From NCBI GenBank assembly GCA_015056125.1, contig SVGW01000025.1, positions 1 through 39,245 on the forward strand: a stretch of 39,245 nucleotides of DNA, written 5' to 3'. Of the stretch, positions 23,022 through 31,461 are shown in pieces. The notes below the pieces were generated by a model. It was not told the origin of the DNA. It did not search any database and worked only from the letters and a program-made list of their open reading frames with translations. Both the position numbers and the translations under genes were made by a program. Origin of the DNA: Clostridiales bacterium. Its GTDB lineage: Bacteria > Bacillota > Clostridia > Christensenellales > Aristaeellaceae. How positions within the stretch are numbered: position 1 is the stretch's first letter; each line of letters opens with the position of its first letter.

Positions 23022-23997
23022 GCCTTTTGCTTGCTCCCAAATGCTGTCCGTGCTCAAAAGTGCGAACAGCATCTTGCTTTGCACCCATATTTCTCCGGAT
23101 GGCGATGCCATCGGTTCCACGCTGGCCATGGGCCTTTGCCTCAAAGCCATGGGCAAGCAGATTACGCTGGCCTGCGCCGATCAGGTGCCCGACCGGCTGA
23201 AATTTTTGCCTGCTTCCCAAGAATTTGTACAGGCTGAGGCGCTGGAAAATTGTGCGTTTGACGTGGCCTTCGCCATTGATGCTGCCGATCTTGGCCGCCT
23301 GGGGGCATGCAGGGAAGTATTTGAAAAAGCGCCTGTCACCATTCAGATCGATCATCACGGCACCAATCCCGGCTATGCCATGCTCAATGAGGTGGACGAG
23401 CATGCGGCTGCGGCGGGCTGCATTATTTTGAGGGCGCTGCTGGCCCTGGAAGCGGAAATAACCCCGGCAATTGCTCAATGCCTGTATGCTGCCATCAGCA
23501 CGGATACCGGCAACTTCTGCTTTAACAATACCGATGAAGAGGCATTTGCCTGCGCTTCCTATTTAATGGCGGCGGGATTGCCGTTAAATGATACGGCGCG
23601 CACATTGCATCTCATCCGGGAAGAGCCCCATGTGCGCCTGCTTGGCCGGGCGCTGATGAGCCTTCGTCGGTTTGCTGATGGTAAATGCGCTGGGATGCGC
23701 CTTTCCCATCAGGATTATCTGGATGCAGGCGCGGGCGGGGAGCATACCGATAAAATCGTCAATTACGCCATGGATATGGCCGGGGTGGAGATTGCGTATC
23801 TGGTGGATGAGCGGGAAATGGGCTTTAGCAAAATCAGCCTGCGGGCCCAGCCTCCCCGGGATGTGGCGGCCATCGCCAGAAAATTTGGCGGGGGCGGCCA
23901 TGTGCTGGCCGCCGGCTGCCGATGTGCCATGGCGCCGGAGGAAGCCTGCCAAGCGCTGGAAACGGAAATTCTGGCCCAGTTAAAGGAGCAAGCATGA
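23008..23997 (+). CDS. nrnA: DHH/DHHA1 phosphoesterase (NrnA-type nanoRNase/pAp phosphatase)
   Basis: A 329-residue protein of the NrnA group that degrades short oligoribonucleotides and 3'-phosphoadenosine 5'-phosphate with manganese. DHH-domain motifs: HISPDGDAIGS (Asp31, Asp33), DAADLGRLG, the eponymous DHH at 115-117 (DHHGTNPGYA), and STDTGNFCFNNT. The DHHA1 substrate loop GGGGHVLAAGC lies near 295. GGAGGAAGAAA precedes ATG 23008. Its stop overlaps the truB start (ATGA). Confidence 0.93.
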   Translation: MTGIKPFACSQMLSVLKSANSILLCTHISPDGDAIGSTLAMGLCLKAMGKQITLACADQVPDRLKFLPASQEFVQAEALENCAFDVAFAIDAADLGRLGACREVFEKAPVTIQIDHHGTNPGYAMLNEVDEHAAAAGCIILRALLALEAEITPAIAQCLYAAISTDTGNFCFNNTDEEAFACASYLMAAGLPLNDTARTLHLIREEPHVRLLGRALMSLRRFADGKCAGMRLSHQDYLDAGAGGEHTDKIVNYAMDMAGVEIAYLVDEREMGFSKISLRAQPPRDVAAIARKFGGGGHVLAAGCRCAMAPEEACQALETEILAQLKEQA

Positions 23998-24881
23998 ATG
24001 GATTTTTAAATTTGCTCAAGCCTCCGGGCATGTCCTCCGGCACGGCGGTGGCCATTATGAAGCGCCTGACCGGAGAAAGGGTGGGCCATGCCGGCACTTT
24101 GGACCCGGAAGCAGCGGGGGTGCTGCCCATTATGGTGGGCAGAGCCACCCGGCTCCTGGATTATTTTGTGGATAAGAGCAAAAGCTATGTGGCAGAGATC
24201 GCCTTTTCCGGGGCCACCGATACCCAGGATGCCCAGGGTGTGGTGACGGAAAAAGGAAAGCGGGTGCCCGCCCGGGAGGAAATCTTAGCAGCGCTTCCCG
24301 CCTTTACCGGCACCATTCTCCAGCGCCCGCCGGCCTATTCGGCGGTGAAGCGGGGCGGGGTACCCCTGTATGCCTTGGCGCGAAAAGGGGAAATGGTGGT
24401 CGCCAACGCCCGGGAAACCCTGATCCGCTCTTTGGAATTGGGAGAAAAAACGGGGGAGGACGGCTACATGCTTTCCGTAGATTGCGGGGGCGGCACCTAT
24501 ATCCGCACCCTGTGCCACGATTTGGGCCAGGCGCTTCATGCCCCTGCTCATATGCGCTTTTTGCTTCGCACCCGCGCCGGGGCCTTTTCTTTGGATGGCG
24601 CGGTTACAATCGAGGAAGCGCAGCAGGCGAAAGAGGAAGGGCGGCTGGAGCAGTTGCTTTTGCCCCTGGATTATCCCCTGCAGGGATATCTCCGGGTGAT
24701 TATTCCTCAGCGATATCAGAAAATGGCCAGAAACGGGAGCAAGCTGCCTGTGTCCCTGGCGCCGGATTTGCTCCAAGGGGAAAGATGCCGCATCTATGAT
24801 GGGAATACTCTGCTGGGCATAGGCCGCCTGGCGGGAGATGAAATACGCTTTGACGTAGGATTAATAGGAGGAGATTCATGA
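23994..24881 (+). CDS. truB: tRNA pseudouridine-55 synthase
   Basis: A 295-residue enzyme that makes pseudouridine 55 in the T-arm of tRNAs. The catalytic aspartate is Asp37 in GHAGTLDPEAAGVLP. Other family blocks are KSYVAEIAFSGATDTQDAQG, the PPAYSAVKRGGVPLYALARKG substrate loop, and VDCGGGTYIRTLCHDLG; a C-terminal PUA-like part follows. It starts inside the nrnA stop and ends overlapping the HAD gene, so the module is translationally coupled. The usual next gene ribF is not here. Confidence 0.95.
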   Translation: MNGFLNLLKPPGMSSGTAVAIMKRLTGERVGHAGTLDPEAAGVLPIMVGRATRLLDYFVDKSKSYVAEIAFSGATDTQDAQGVVTEKGKRVPAREEILAALPAFTGTILQRPPAYSAVKRGGVPLYALARKGEMVVANARETLIRSLELGEKTGEDGYMLSVDCGGGTYIRTLCHDLGQALHAPAHMRFLLRTRAGAFSLDGAVTIEEAQQAKEEGRLEQLLLPLDYPLQGYLRVIIPQRYQKMARNGSKLPVSLAPDLLQGERCRIYDGNTLLGIGRLAGDEIRFDVGLIGGDS

Positions 24882-25672
24882 TGGATATTCGGGAACAACT
24901 CTCTAAGGTACGCTGCTTCTTGCTGGATATGGACGGCACCTTCTATCTGGGCGATAATCTGATTGAGGGATCTTTGGATTTTCTGGATGCTCTGGAGCGC
25001 ACCGGCCGCAAGTGCCTCTTCCTCACCAATAACTCTTCCAAATCCGGCACGGTATATGAAGCCAAGCTGGCCCGGATGGGCGTGCCGGAAAAATTCCGCA
25101 AGGTATTGACCAGCGGCCAGGCTGCTGCCAACTACGTGACCCATAAGTATCCCGGCAAGAAGGCCTTTCTGCTGGCCAATGAAGTGATGACCAAGGAATT
25201 CATCGAAATGGGCGTGGAAGTGGACCAGGAAAACCCCGATTATGTGCTCATTGCCTTTGATACTGAATTGGATTATAAAAAGATGTGCATGCTGTGCGAT
25301 CATGTGCGCAATGGCCTGCCCTACATTGCCACCCATCCCGATTATAACTGCCCCACTGAAACGGGCTTCATTCCCGATATCGGCGCCACCATCGCTTACG
25401 TGAAGGCCAGCACCGGCCGGGAACCTGACCTGGTGATCGGCAAGCCCAACAGCGGCATCGTGGAAGAAACGCTGCGAGTGACGGGGCTGAAAAAGGAAGA
25501 ACTGGCCATGGTGGGAGATCGCCTCTATACAGATGTGGCTACCGGCGTGAACTTTGGCATGGTGAGCATTCTGGTGATGAGCGGCGAAACCACAGCTGAA
25601 ATGGCGGCGGAATCCTCCGTAAAGCCCGCCCTCACCTTTGGCAAGCTGGCGGATATGATTCCTTACCTGTAA
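24878..25672 (+). CDS. HAD-IIA family hydrolase (NagD/PGP type)
   Basis: A 264-residue phosphatase. Motif I DMDGT is at 17-21 (Asp17 nucleophile, Asp19), motif II is LTNNSSKS, motif III is the Lys of VIGKPNSGIVEE, and motif IV is MVGDRLYTDVATG. The C2-type cap between motifs II and III marks subclass IIA, as in NagD, AraL and p-nitrophenyl phosphatases, which act on sugar phosphates or phosphoglycolate. Two adjacent ATG codons lie at the start (24878 and 24881) after GGAGGAG; either is possible. It overlaps truB by four bases. Confidence 0.92.
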   Translation: MMDIREQLSKVRCFLLDMDGTFYLGDNLIEGSLDFLDALERTGRKCLFLTNNSSKSGTVYEAKLARMGVPEKFRKVLTSGQAAANYVTHKYPGKKAFLLANEVMTKEFIEMGVEVDQENPDYVLIAFDTELDYKKMCMLCDHVRNGLPYIATHPDYNCPTETGFIPDIGATIAYVKASTGREPDLVIGKPNSGIVEETLRVTGLKKEELAMVGDRLYTDVATGVNFGMVSILVMSGETTAEMAAESSVKPALTFGKLADMIPYL

Positions 25673-25681
25673 GGAGAAAAT

Positions 25682-26422
25682 ATGAGCAAGATTGTGCGCA
25701 ATGCGCTGATCGGGCTTTTCTGGATCGCCGTATGGTGGATCGCAGCAGCAGCGGTGGGATTGCCATTGCTGCTGCCAGGGCCTGGGGATACCCTCAGCGC
25801 CCTTTTTCGCTTGATGAAAACGTCTGCGTTCTGGCAGAGCACTTTTTCCACCCTGCTTCGGGTGGCTTGCGGCTACGGATGCGCGGTGGTGCTGGGAATT
25901 CTGCTGGCCATTGGCTGCCATTTTATCCGGGTGATGGAGGCGCTTATGTCCCCCATCCGCTCGGTGATTAAAGCGACCCCAGTTTCATCCTTTATTATCC
26001 TGGTGCTTTTGTGGATCAGCAAAGGCACGGTGCCGGCCTTCATTTCCTTTTTGATGGTATTGCCCATTATCTGGACGGCTGTGCAGGAAGCCCTGCGGGC
26101 TACCGATGGGCAGCTTCTTGAAATGACCCAAGCATATCATTTCACCCCCGCCCAGCGGTTGCGCTATCTTTACGCGCCCTCTGTAAAGCCCGGGCTGGCG
26201 GCCTCCTGCATTACTGGGCTTGGCTTTGCCTGGAAATCGGGGATTGCAGCGGAAGTGATCGCTCTGCCCCTTTTTTCCGTGGGCACCAATCTGTATAACG
26301 CGAAGATTTATCTTGAAAGCGCAGATCTTTTTGCCTGGACGTTTACGGTGATCCTTTTGTCCATCGCGCTGGAAGCGATGTTGAAAAAGGCCCTGGGGCG
26401 GCTGAAGGGAGGCGCGGCATGA
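25682..26422 (+). CDS. ABC transporter permease, SsuC/TauC/ThiX type
   Basis: A 246-residue membrane protein with six hydrophobic segments. The BPD_transp_1 EAA loop is visible as EALRATDGQLLEMTQAYHFTPAQRLRYLYAPSVKPG, where the family has the pattern E-A...G....R. It resembles permeases of the nitrate/sulfonate/taurine/thiamine-precursor importers. AAGGAGAAAAT gives the ribosome site. The ATPase gene overlaps its stop by four bases; the substrate-binding protein is missing from the operon, so the substrate is unknown. Confidence 0.88.
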   Translation: MSKIVRNALIGLFWIAVWWIAAAAVGLPLLLPGPGDTLSALFRLMKTSAFWQSTFSTLLRVACGYGCAVVLGILLAIGCHFIRVMEALMSPIRSVIKATPVSSFIILVLLWISKGTVPAFISFLMVLPIIWTAVQEALRATDGQLLEMTQAYHFTPAQRLRYLYAPSVKPGLAASCITGLGFAWKSGIAAEVIALPLFSVGTNLYNAKIYLESADLFAWTFTVILLSIALEAMLKKALGRLKGGAA

Positions 26423-26985
26423 TTAGCTTTGAAAACGTAAAAGCCGGCTATCCCGGAAAAGAAATTTTTCAGGGTCTATCGCTTCGGTTTCCTGAAAAAG
26501 GCGCGGTGGCGCTGATGGGGCCATCGGGCCTGGGGAAAACCACGCTGCTTCGGCTGGTGGCAGGGCTGCTGAAGCCGGAAAGCGGGAAAATCAGCGGAAC
26601 GGAGGGAAAGAAAATTTCTTTCCTCTTCCAGGAAGATCGATTGCTTCCCTGGATTTCGGCCCAAAAGAATGTGGAATTGGTAAGTGATCGGGACACAGCG
26701 ACTTATTGGCTGCATCAGATGGAAATTGAAAATCCCGCCCTGTATCCCCGGGAAATGAGCGGAGGAATGCAGCGGCGGGTGTCTTTGGCCCGGTCCCTGG
26801 CCTTTGGGGGAGATATTCTTTTGCTGGATGAGCCTTTTAAGGGCCTGGATGAAGGGCTGCGGGCGCGGGTTGCAGGGCGCATCCGGGGCAGCGCACCTTT
26901 CATTCTCCTTTCCATTCACGATCGGGAAGAAGCGGCGCTGATGGGGGCGGAGATCTGGGAGCTGGAAGCGCTGCTGAGAAAGTGA
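26419..26985 (+). CDS. ABC transporter ATP-binding protein
   Basis: A compact 188-residue ATPase, shorter than the usual ~250. Walker A is GPSGLGKT at 34-41, the Q-loop is FLFQEDRLLPW, the signature is MSGGMQRRVSLARSL, Walker B is ILLLDEPFKGLD, and the switch histidine is in LLSIHDREEA. The Q-loop with LLPW is the sulfonate/nitrate/thiamine importer type, fitting the partner permease. Shortening is at the C-terminus and between Q-loop and signature; all nucleotide motifs are intact. It ends two bases before the convergent proX-like gene. Confidence 0.9.
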   Translation: MISFENVKAGYPGKEIFQGLSLRFPEKGAVALMGPSGLGKTTLLRLVAGLLKPESGKISGTEGKKISFLFQEDRLLPWISAQKNVELVSDRDTATYWLHQMEIENPALYPREMSGGMQRRVSLARSLAFGGDILLLDEPFKGLDEGLRARVAGRIRGSAPFILLSIHDREEAALMGAEIWELEALLRK

Positions 26986-26987
26986 AA

Positions 26988-27530
26988 TCATTCTGCCTTG
27001 GGAATCTGCACGAATGTGGGGCTATGCCCGGTGGCAGGCAGATAACGCTCAAAAAAATCATCCATAGCAAGGCGGATCGATGCGGTGTTCACGCAAGGGT
27101 GGCACCCCAATTGATCCGCTTTTTTGATATCCTCATCTACAATCAGGCGCACGTCCCGGGCGCTTTCAAACAGCAGTCCCATGGGGCTGACGGCGCCGGG
27201 GGAGAGATGAAGGCGCCGCTCCATTTCCTCGGTCGGCCCGAAGGTGAGCCGGGGTACCCCCAGCTGATGAGATACATCCTTGGTTTTGAATTGCTTGGTT
27301 TCCTGGATCATCAGCAAATAGAATTTGGTCTTTTGTGTGTTGCACAAAAATAAATTTTTACAGATTTCCCCGCCCAACGCCCGGTCGATGGCCAGGCAGT
27401 CCTCCATGGTGTGCACGGGCTCATGATCGATGCGGAAAAAGGGAATGCCCAGGGATTCCAAATAGCGGTAAACCGCCTCTTCATTTTCAGGCCGATGGCC
27501 ATCCGGGGTGCCGGAATGCAGGGTATACAT
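26988..27530 (-). CDS. proX: Prolyl-tRNA editing protein (YbaK/ProX family)
   Basis: A 180-residue trans-editing enzyme that removes alanine from tRNA-Pro mischarged by prolyl-tRNA synthetase. The fold blocks are YLESLGIPFFRIDHEPVHTMED, the catalytic-site lysine region KNLFLCNTQKTKFYLLMI, LSPGAVSPMGLLF, and the C-terminal GCHPCVNTASIRL with the G-x-H-P motif of the substrate pocket. It is translated from ATG 27530 with AAGGAGAAAGCC, and the promoter is at 27586-27614. It lies back to back with the ABC operon. Confidence 0.92.
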   Translation of the reverse strand: MYTLHSGTPDGHRPENEEAVYRYLESLGIPFFRIDHEPVHTMEDCLAIDRALGGEICKNLFLCNTQKTKFYLLMIQETKQFKTKDVSHQLGVPRLTFGPTEEMERRLHLSPGAVSPMGLLFESARDVRLIVDEDIKKADQLGCHPCVNTASIRLAMDDFFERYLPATGHSPTFVQIPKAE

Positions 27531-27585
27531 GGCTTTCTCCTTGGAAGGAACGGCTGAGTTTTGTAATCAGTTCCTTTTGATCATT

Positions 27586-27614
27586 ATTATACGGCGATTG
27601 GTTTGATTTGTAAA
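27586..27614 (-). promoter_or_regulatory. Promoter of the prolyl-tRNA editing gene
   Basis: Read on the minus strand, TTTACA (27614-27609) and TATAAT (27591-27586) are exactly 17 bp apart. It starts about 55 bases before the gene. Confidence 0.8.
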
Positions 27615-27670
27615 GGATGGGCATCTGATAACCATAAGAGCAATAAAAAAACAGTATTTTTTCCATTTTA

Positions 27671-27700
27671 TCATGTTTTTGTGGCTTATGTCATGTTTTT
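27671..27700 (+). repeat. Direct repeat TCATGTTTTT, 20 bp period, before the ABC operon promoter
   Basis: TCATGTTTTT occurs at 27671-27680 and again at 27691-27700, so both copies face the same side of the helix. The second copy ends four bases before the -35 box at 27705. It is a candidate activator site. Confidence 0.55.
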
Positions 27701-27704
27701 TCTC

Positions 27705-27733
27705 TTGATAATTATAGCAATTAACAGTATAAT
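27705..27733 (+). promoter_or_regulatory. Promoter of the sugar-type ABC operon
   Basis: TTGATA at 27705-27710 and TATAAT at 27728-27733 with 17-bp spacing. The 60-base leader holds a short hairpin CTTCCC/GGGAAG at 27764-27777 just before AAGGAGG. Confidence 0.85.
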
Positions 27734-27793
27734 GACAACATATGGCCAAAGTGTAAACAACATCTTCCCCCGGGAAGACAAGGAGGTCAAGGT

Positions 27794-28747
27794 ATGTCAA
27801 CGGTGAACAACACGACTCTACTTACTCATGAGGCCCCGAAGCACATTCGGTTCCTTCGTGCGGTCAAGAAGCACAAGCTGCACCTGCTGATGATCGTGCT
27901 GCCCATCCTGCAGTTCATCATCTTCAAGTGGGGCCCTCTCTATGGCGTCCAGCTGGCTTTCAAGAACTTCAAGATTTTGAAGGGTATTGAAGGTTCTCCT
28001 TGGGTTGGCTTTGCCCAGTTTGAGCGCCTGCTTACCAGCTACGACTTTGGTCAGGTATTCTCCAATACCTTGATCCTGGCCGTGCTGAACTTTGTATTCG
28101 GTTTCCCGGCCCCCATCCTGCTGGCCCTGATGCTGAATGAACTTCGCGGCACCAAGTTCAAGAGAGTCACCCAGACCATCAGCTACCTGCCTCACTTCGT
28201 ATCCTGGGTTATCTTGACCGGTATCTTCATGGATGTGCTCTCTCCTTCCCGCGGCCCGGTTGCTGCCATCTTTAAGGCCTTTGGCGCTACTCCCATCTAC
28301 TTCCTGGGTGACCCCCGCTACTTCCGCGGCACATTGGTTGTCACCAACATCTGGAAGGGCATCGGCTGGGGCTCCATCGTGTATCTGGCCGCTTTGGGCA
28401 GCGTGAATGAAGAGCTTTATGATGCCGCCAACGTGGACGGCTGCGGTCGCTGGAAGCGCATCTGGCACGTGACCCTCCCCGGCATCACCCCCACCGTGAC
28501 CATTATGATGATCATGGCCGTGGGCAACCTGGTGGACGATAACTTCGACCAGATCTTCAACCTTCTCAACCCCGCCGTTTACAGCGTGGGCGACGTGCTG
28601 GGCACCTACATCTACCGTGAAGGTGTTACCAACATGAACTACAGCTATTCCACTGCTGTCGAACTGTTCCGCAACGTGCTGTCCCTGATTCTGGTTGTTT
28701 TCGCCAACACCGTTTCCAAGCGCGTGAACGAATACGGCTTGTGGTAA
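27794..28747 (+). CDS. Carbohydrate ABC transporter permease, LplB type
   Basis: A 317-residue inner membrane protein of the CUT1 MalF-like group (LplB/YtcP-type pair). Six membrane segments are visible. The opening HKLHLLMIVLPILQFIIFKWGPLYGVQLAFKNF is typical for LplB homologues, and the coupling EAA loop is AALGSVNEELYDAANVDGCGRWKRIWHVTLPGI. AAGGAGGTCAAGGT precedes the start. Codon choice is strongly biased (CTG, AAG, GAA, AAC), suggesting high expression. It begins a three-gene operon. Confidence 0.93.
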   Translation: MSTVNNTTLLTHEAPKHIRFLRAVKKHKLHLLMIVLPILQFIIFKWGPLYGVQLAFKNFKILKGIEGSPWVGFAQFERLLTSYDFGQVFSNTLILAVLNFVFGFPAPILLALMLNELRGTKFKRVTQTISYLPHFVSWVILTGIFMDVLSPSRGPVAAIFKAFGATPIYFLGDPRYFRGTLVVTNIWKGIGWGSIVYLAALGSVNEELYDAANVDGCGRWKRIWHVTLPGITPTVTIMMIMAVGNLVDDNFDQIFNLLNPAVYSVGDVLGTYIYREGVTNMNYSYSTAVELFRNVLSLILVVFANTVSKRVNEYGLW

Positions 28748-28761
28748 GGAGGGAAAGAATC

Positions 28762-29688
28762 ATGACTGCGATCGCTAAGAAAGAAAAGGCCCCCAAAGCC
28801 AATAACCGTATTTACGAAAGCAAGGGCGAGCCGATTTTCCAGGCTGTGCTGGTGATCATCTTCATCCTGATGAGCATCACTTTCATTTATCCCTATCTGC
28901 ACGTATTGGTAAACTCCTTTGAAGACCCCGACTTCGCTTCTGCTTCCGGCTTCCGCTTCTTCCCCACCAAGCCTACCGCGGACGCCTACATCCATATGTT
29001 CAATACCGACTACCTCTGGAGCGGCTATTGGAACACCATCAAGGTGTGCTTCCTGGGCTGGGCTCTGAGCATCTCCGGCGTTGTGCTGGCTGCCTATCCC
29101 CTGTCCAAGAAGGACCTGCCCATGCGCGGCCTGTTCACCTTCATCATCGTAACCACCATGTTTGTGTCCGGCGGTATGATCCCCACCTTCCTGCTGGTGA
29201 ACAATACTCTCAAGCTGGGCAACACCTACTGGGCCATCCTGCTGCCCTCCTGTATCAGCGTATCCCACGTGGTAATCGCACGTAACTTCTTCATGGGCCT
29301 GCCCGCCGAGCTGGAAGAAGCCGCCACCATCGACGGCGCCAACAGCTGGCAGATCCTGTGGAAGGTGATGCTGCCCCTGAGCACTCCCGTGCTGGCCACC
29401 ATCAGCCTGTGGGTTGTGGTAAGCAACTGGAACGCTTACTTCAACTGCCTGCTCTACATCACCGATTCTTCCAAGTATGTGCTCCAGGTGGTGCTCCGCC
29501 GCATCATCCTCACCGACTCTGCCGAAATGACCCGTGCGGATGATACCATCGCTTCTACCCTCAATACCGATACCACCACCCTGCGTGCTGCTTCCATCAT
29601 GCTGGCCACCGTGCCGATTCTGTGCGTGTATCCCTTCGTGCAGAAGCATTTTGCCAAGGGTATGCTGATGGGCTCCCTAAAGGGCTAA
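28762..29688 (+). CDS. Carbohydrate ABC transporter permease, LplC/YtcP type
   Basis: A 308-residue MalG-like partner permease. It starts with a basic tail, then KGEPIFQAVLVIIFILMSITFIYPYLHVLVNSF, which is the usual YtcP start, and has the EAA loop AELEEAATIDGANSWQILWKVMLPLS. It ends with the C-terminal FVQKHFAKGMLMGSLKG, a hallmark of the group. ATG 28762 is used because TAAGGAGGGAAAG lies before it; an upstream GTG at 28741 would overlap the previous stop without an RBS. Confidence 0.93.
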   Translation: MTAIAKKEKAPKANNRIYESKGEPIFQAVLVIIFILMSITFIYPYLHVLVNSFEDPDFASASGFRFFPTKPTADAYIHMFNTDYLWSGYWNTIKVCFLGWALSISGVVLAAYPLSKKDLPMRGLFTFIIVTTMFVSGGMIPTFLLVNNTLKLGNTYWAILLPSCISVSHVVIARNFFMGLPAELEEAATIDGANSWQILWKVMLPLSTPVLATISLWVVVSNWNAYFNCLLYITDSSKYVLQVVLRRIILTDSAEMTRADDTIASTLNTDTTTLRAASIMLATVPILCVYPFVQKHFAKGMLMGSLKG

Positions 29689-29695
29689 TTCCTGG

Positions 29696-29726
29696 TTGGA
29701 TGGCGCTATGCGCCTGAAGATATAAT
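29696..29726 (+). promoter_or_regulatory. Intergenic hairpin and TATAAT before the binding protein
   Basis: GGCGC/GCGCC (29702-29714) is a short stem-loop, followed by GATATAAT at 29719-29726. TTGGAT at 29696 could be a -35 with a 19-bp spacer. Either an extra promoter or an mRNA stabilising hairpin would raise the amount of binding protein over permease, as in maltose-type operons. Confidence 0.4.
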
Positions 29727-29744
29727 TTAAAGGAGGAAACCCCA

Positions 29745-31364
29745 ATGAAGAAACTGGTTGCTCTGCTTCTGGCTGCGATCCTGCTGCTGAGCGCCACTGC
29801 CGCTCTGGCGGAAGTGGATCTGTCCAAGTATGTGGACGATGAATCTCAGAAGATCACCATCGCCTGGATGGCCGGCCATGACACCACCGAAGTGAACAAG
29901 GAAGACCCCGTACTGCTGTACCTGAATGAAAAGTACAATGTGGACATCCAGCCCATGTTCCTGGATCGTTCTAACTACTTTGAACTGCTCACCACCCGCA
30001 TCATGAGCGGCAATTTCCCTGACGTGTTCCTGCTGGAAAATGCTTCTCAGTTCTCCACCATGGTGGGTGAAGAAGTGTGCCTGGAGCTGGATATCGAGCT
30101 GATCAAGAAGTACATGCCCGAATCCTACGAGTGGCTGATGGAATATGACCCCACCTGCTTCTACAATGTTTCCGTGGACGGCAAGATCTTCGGTCTGCCC
30201 CGCGTGAACATGGACGGCGGCTACAACTACGCTCCCTTCTGGCGCAAGGACTGGCTGGAAAAGTTCGGCTACACCGATGGCGCTGTGCCCATGACCCTGA
30301 AGGAATGCGAAGAAGTATTCTACAAGTTCGCCAATGAAGACCCCGATGGCAACGGCGTGAAGGATACCTACGCCCTGTCCAACACCGGTATGCTGCCCAT
30401 CTACGGCTGCTTCGGCGCTCTGCCCGATCGCTGGGTGGAAGCTGAAGATGGCTCCCTGGTATACGGCGCTGTGGCTCCCGGCATGCGTGATGCCCTGGCC
30501 CTGCTGCGCAAGTGGTATGCTGATGGCCTGATCGACCCCGAATTCATCACCGGTGAAAACCAGGGCGGCCACTGGTCCCTGTCCGTGCCCTTCGAACTGG
30601 GCCAGATCGGTTTCTCCTCCTCCGGCGCTTTCTATCAGCTGGAGCCCGACTTTGACGGCCCCACCGACGAATTGACCGGCAAGGGCAGCGAATTCCAGTA
30701 TGGTAAGACCGTGCGTACCTTCGCTGCTCAGAACAGCTACGAAGATCAGTTCATCATTGGTTACAACCCCACCGGTTTCGAAGGCAAGTATGAAAAGTTC
30801 CAGGGCGGCGATTCCTGGGGCAAGACCACCAGCGAAGCTGTTGTGTTCTCCTACAAGCTGAAGGACGATCCTGCCAAGCTGGTTCGCATCCTGAAGGTCA
30901 TCAATGACCTGGGCTCCAACTATGACACCTGGGCCCGCATCTATAAGTGGGACCTGAACGTGTTCGATACCAACTGCTACGAATACGACGAACTGATGGG
31001 TTATATGCCCGTGAACGATTACGCTCGCGATACTACTTACGGCGATACCCATACCAACATGTTCAACACCCTGCAGCCCCCGCACTTCAAGGCCAAGGTT
31101 GAACCCGCCCGTTATGGCTGGGCCAACGAAATGCCCATGTTCCACACCGGCGGCTACTCCCGCGTGCTGCTGCCCGTTACCACTGCTGCTCAGGTTGAGT
31201 ACAGCGGCGATCTGACCAAGCTGCGTGAAACCGTCTTCATGGAAGTTATCACCGGCAAGAAGACCCTGGAAGACTACGACAAGTTCGTGAAGGATTGGTA
31301 TGCTCGCGGCGGCGAACAGTGGACCAAGGAAGCCAACGAATGGTGGTCTGCTAACGCGAAGTAA
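29745..31364 (+). CDS. Extracellular solute-binding protein of the sugar ABC operon
   Basis: A 539-residue family 1-type solute-binding protein, in the large LipO-like class that pairs with LplB/LplC permeases for oligosaccharides. Signal peptide: MKKLVALLLAAILLLSA and a cleavage after ALA at residue 22. Typical segments are KITIAWMAGHDTTEVNKEDPVL, LTTRIMSGNFPDVFLL, GLPRVNMDGGYNYAPFWRKDWLEKFG and the C-terminal KTLEDYDKFVKDWYARGGEQW. There is no cysteine at the cleavage site, so it is not a lipoprotein. AAAGGAGGAAACCCC is the ribosome site; codons are highly biased. A strong terminator follows. Confidence 0.9.
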   Translation: MKKLVALLLAAILLLSATAALAEVDLSKYVDDESQKITIAWMAGHDTTEVNKEDPVLLYLNEKYNVDIQPMFLDRSNYFELLTTRIMSGNFPDVFLLENASQFSTMVGEEVCLELDIELIKKYMPESYEWLMEYDPTCFYNVSVDGKIFGLPRVNMDGGYNYAPFWRKDWLEKFGYTDGAVPMTLKECEEVFYKFANEDPDGNGVKDTYALSNTGMLPIYGCFGALPDRWVEAEDGSLVYGAVAPGMRDALALLRKWYADGLIDPEFITGENQGGHWSLSVPFELGQIGFSSSGAFYQLEPDFDGPTDELTGKGSEFQYGKTVRTFAAQNSYEDQFIIGYNPTGFEGKYEKFQGGDSWGKTTSEAVVFSYKLKDDPAKLVRILKVINDLGSNYDTWARIYKWDLNVFDTNCYEYDELMGYMPVNDYARDTTYGDTHTNMFNTLQPPHFKAKVEPARYGWANEMPMFHTGGYSRVLLPVTTAAQVEYSGDLTKLRETVFMEVITGKKTLEDYDKFVKDWYARGGEQWTKEANEWWSANAK

Positions 31365-31382
31365 TTCTGCGTTACAAAAATG

Positions 31383-31411
31383 GAGAGTCCTCGAAAGAGG
31401 GCTCTCTTTTT
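31383..31411 (+). terminator. Terminator of the ABC operon
   Basis: GAGAGTCCTC pairs with GAGGGCTCTC (one T-G) around a GAAA loop and is followed by TTTTT. It lies 18 bases after the binding-protein stop and between convergent genes. Confidence 0.9.
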
Positions 31412-31461
31412 GCATGAAAAAGCCTTCCTCCGAAGAGAAAGGCGCTGGATTGAATCAGGCT

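Noticed and set aside
29727-31415. Minus-strand open frame of 562 codons opposite the solute-binding protein
   Set aside because: Strong codon bias on the plus strand removes antisense stops; the plus-strand gene has signal peptide, RBS and terminator.
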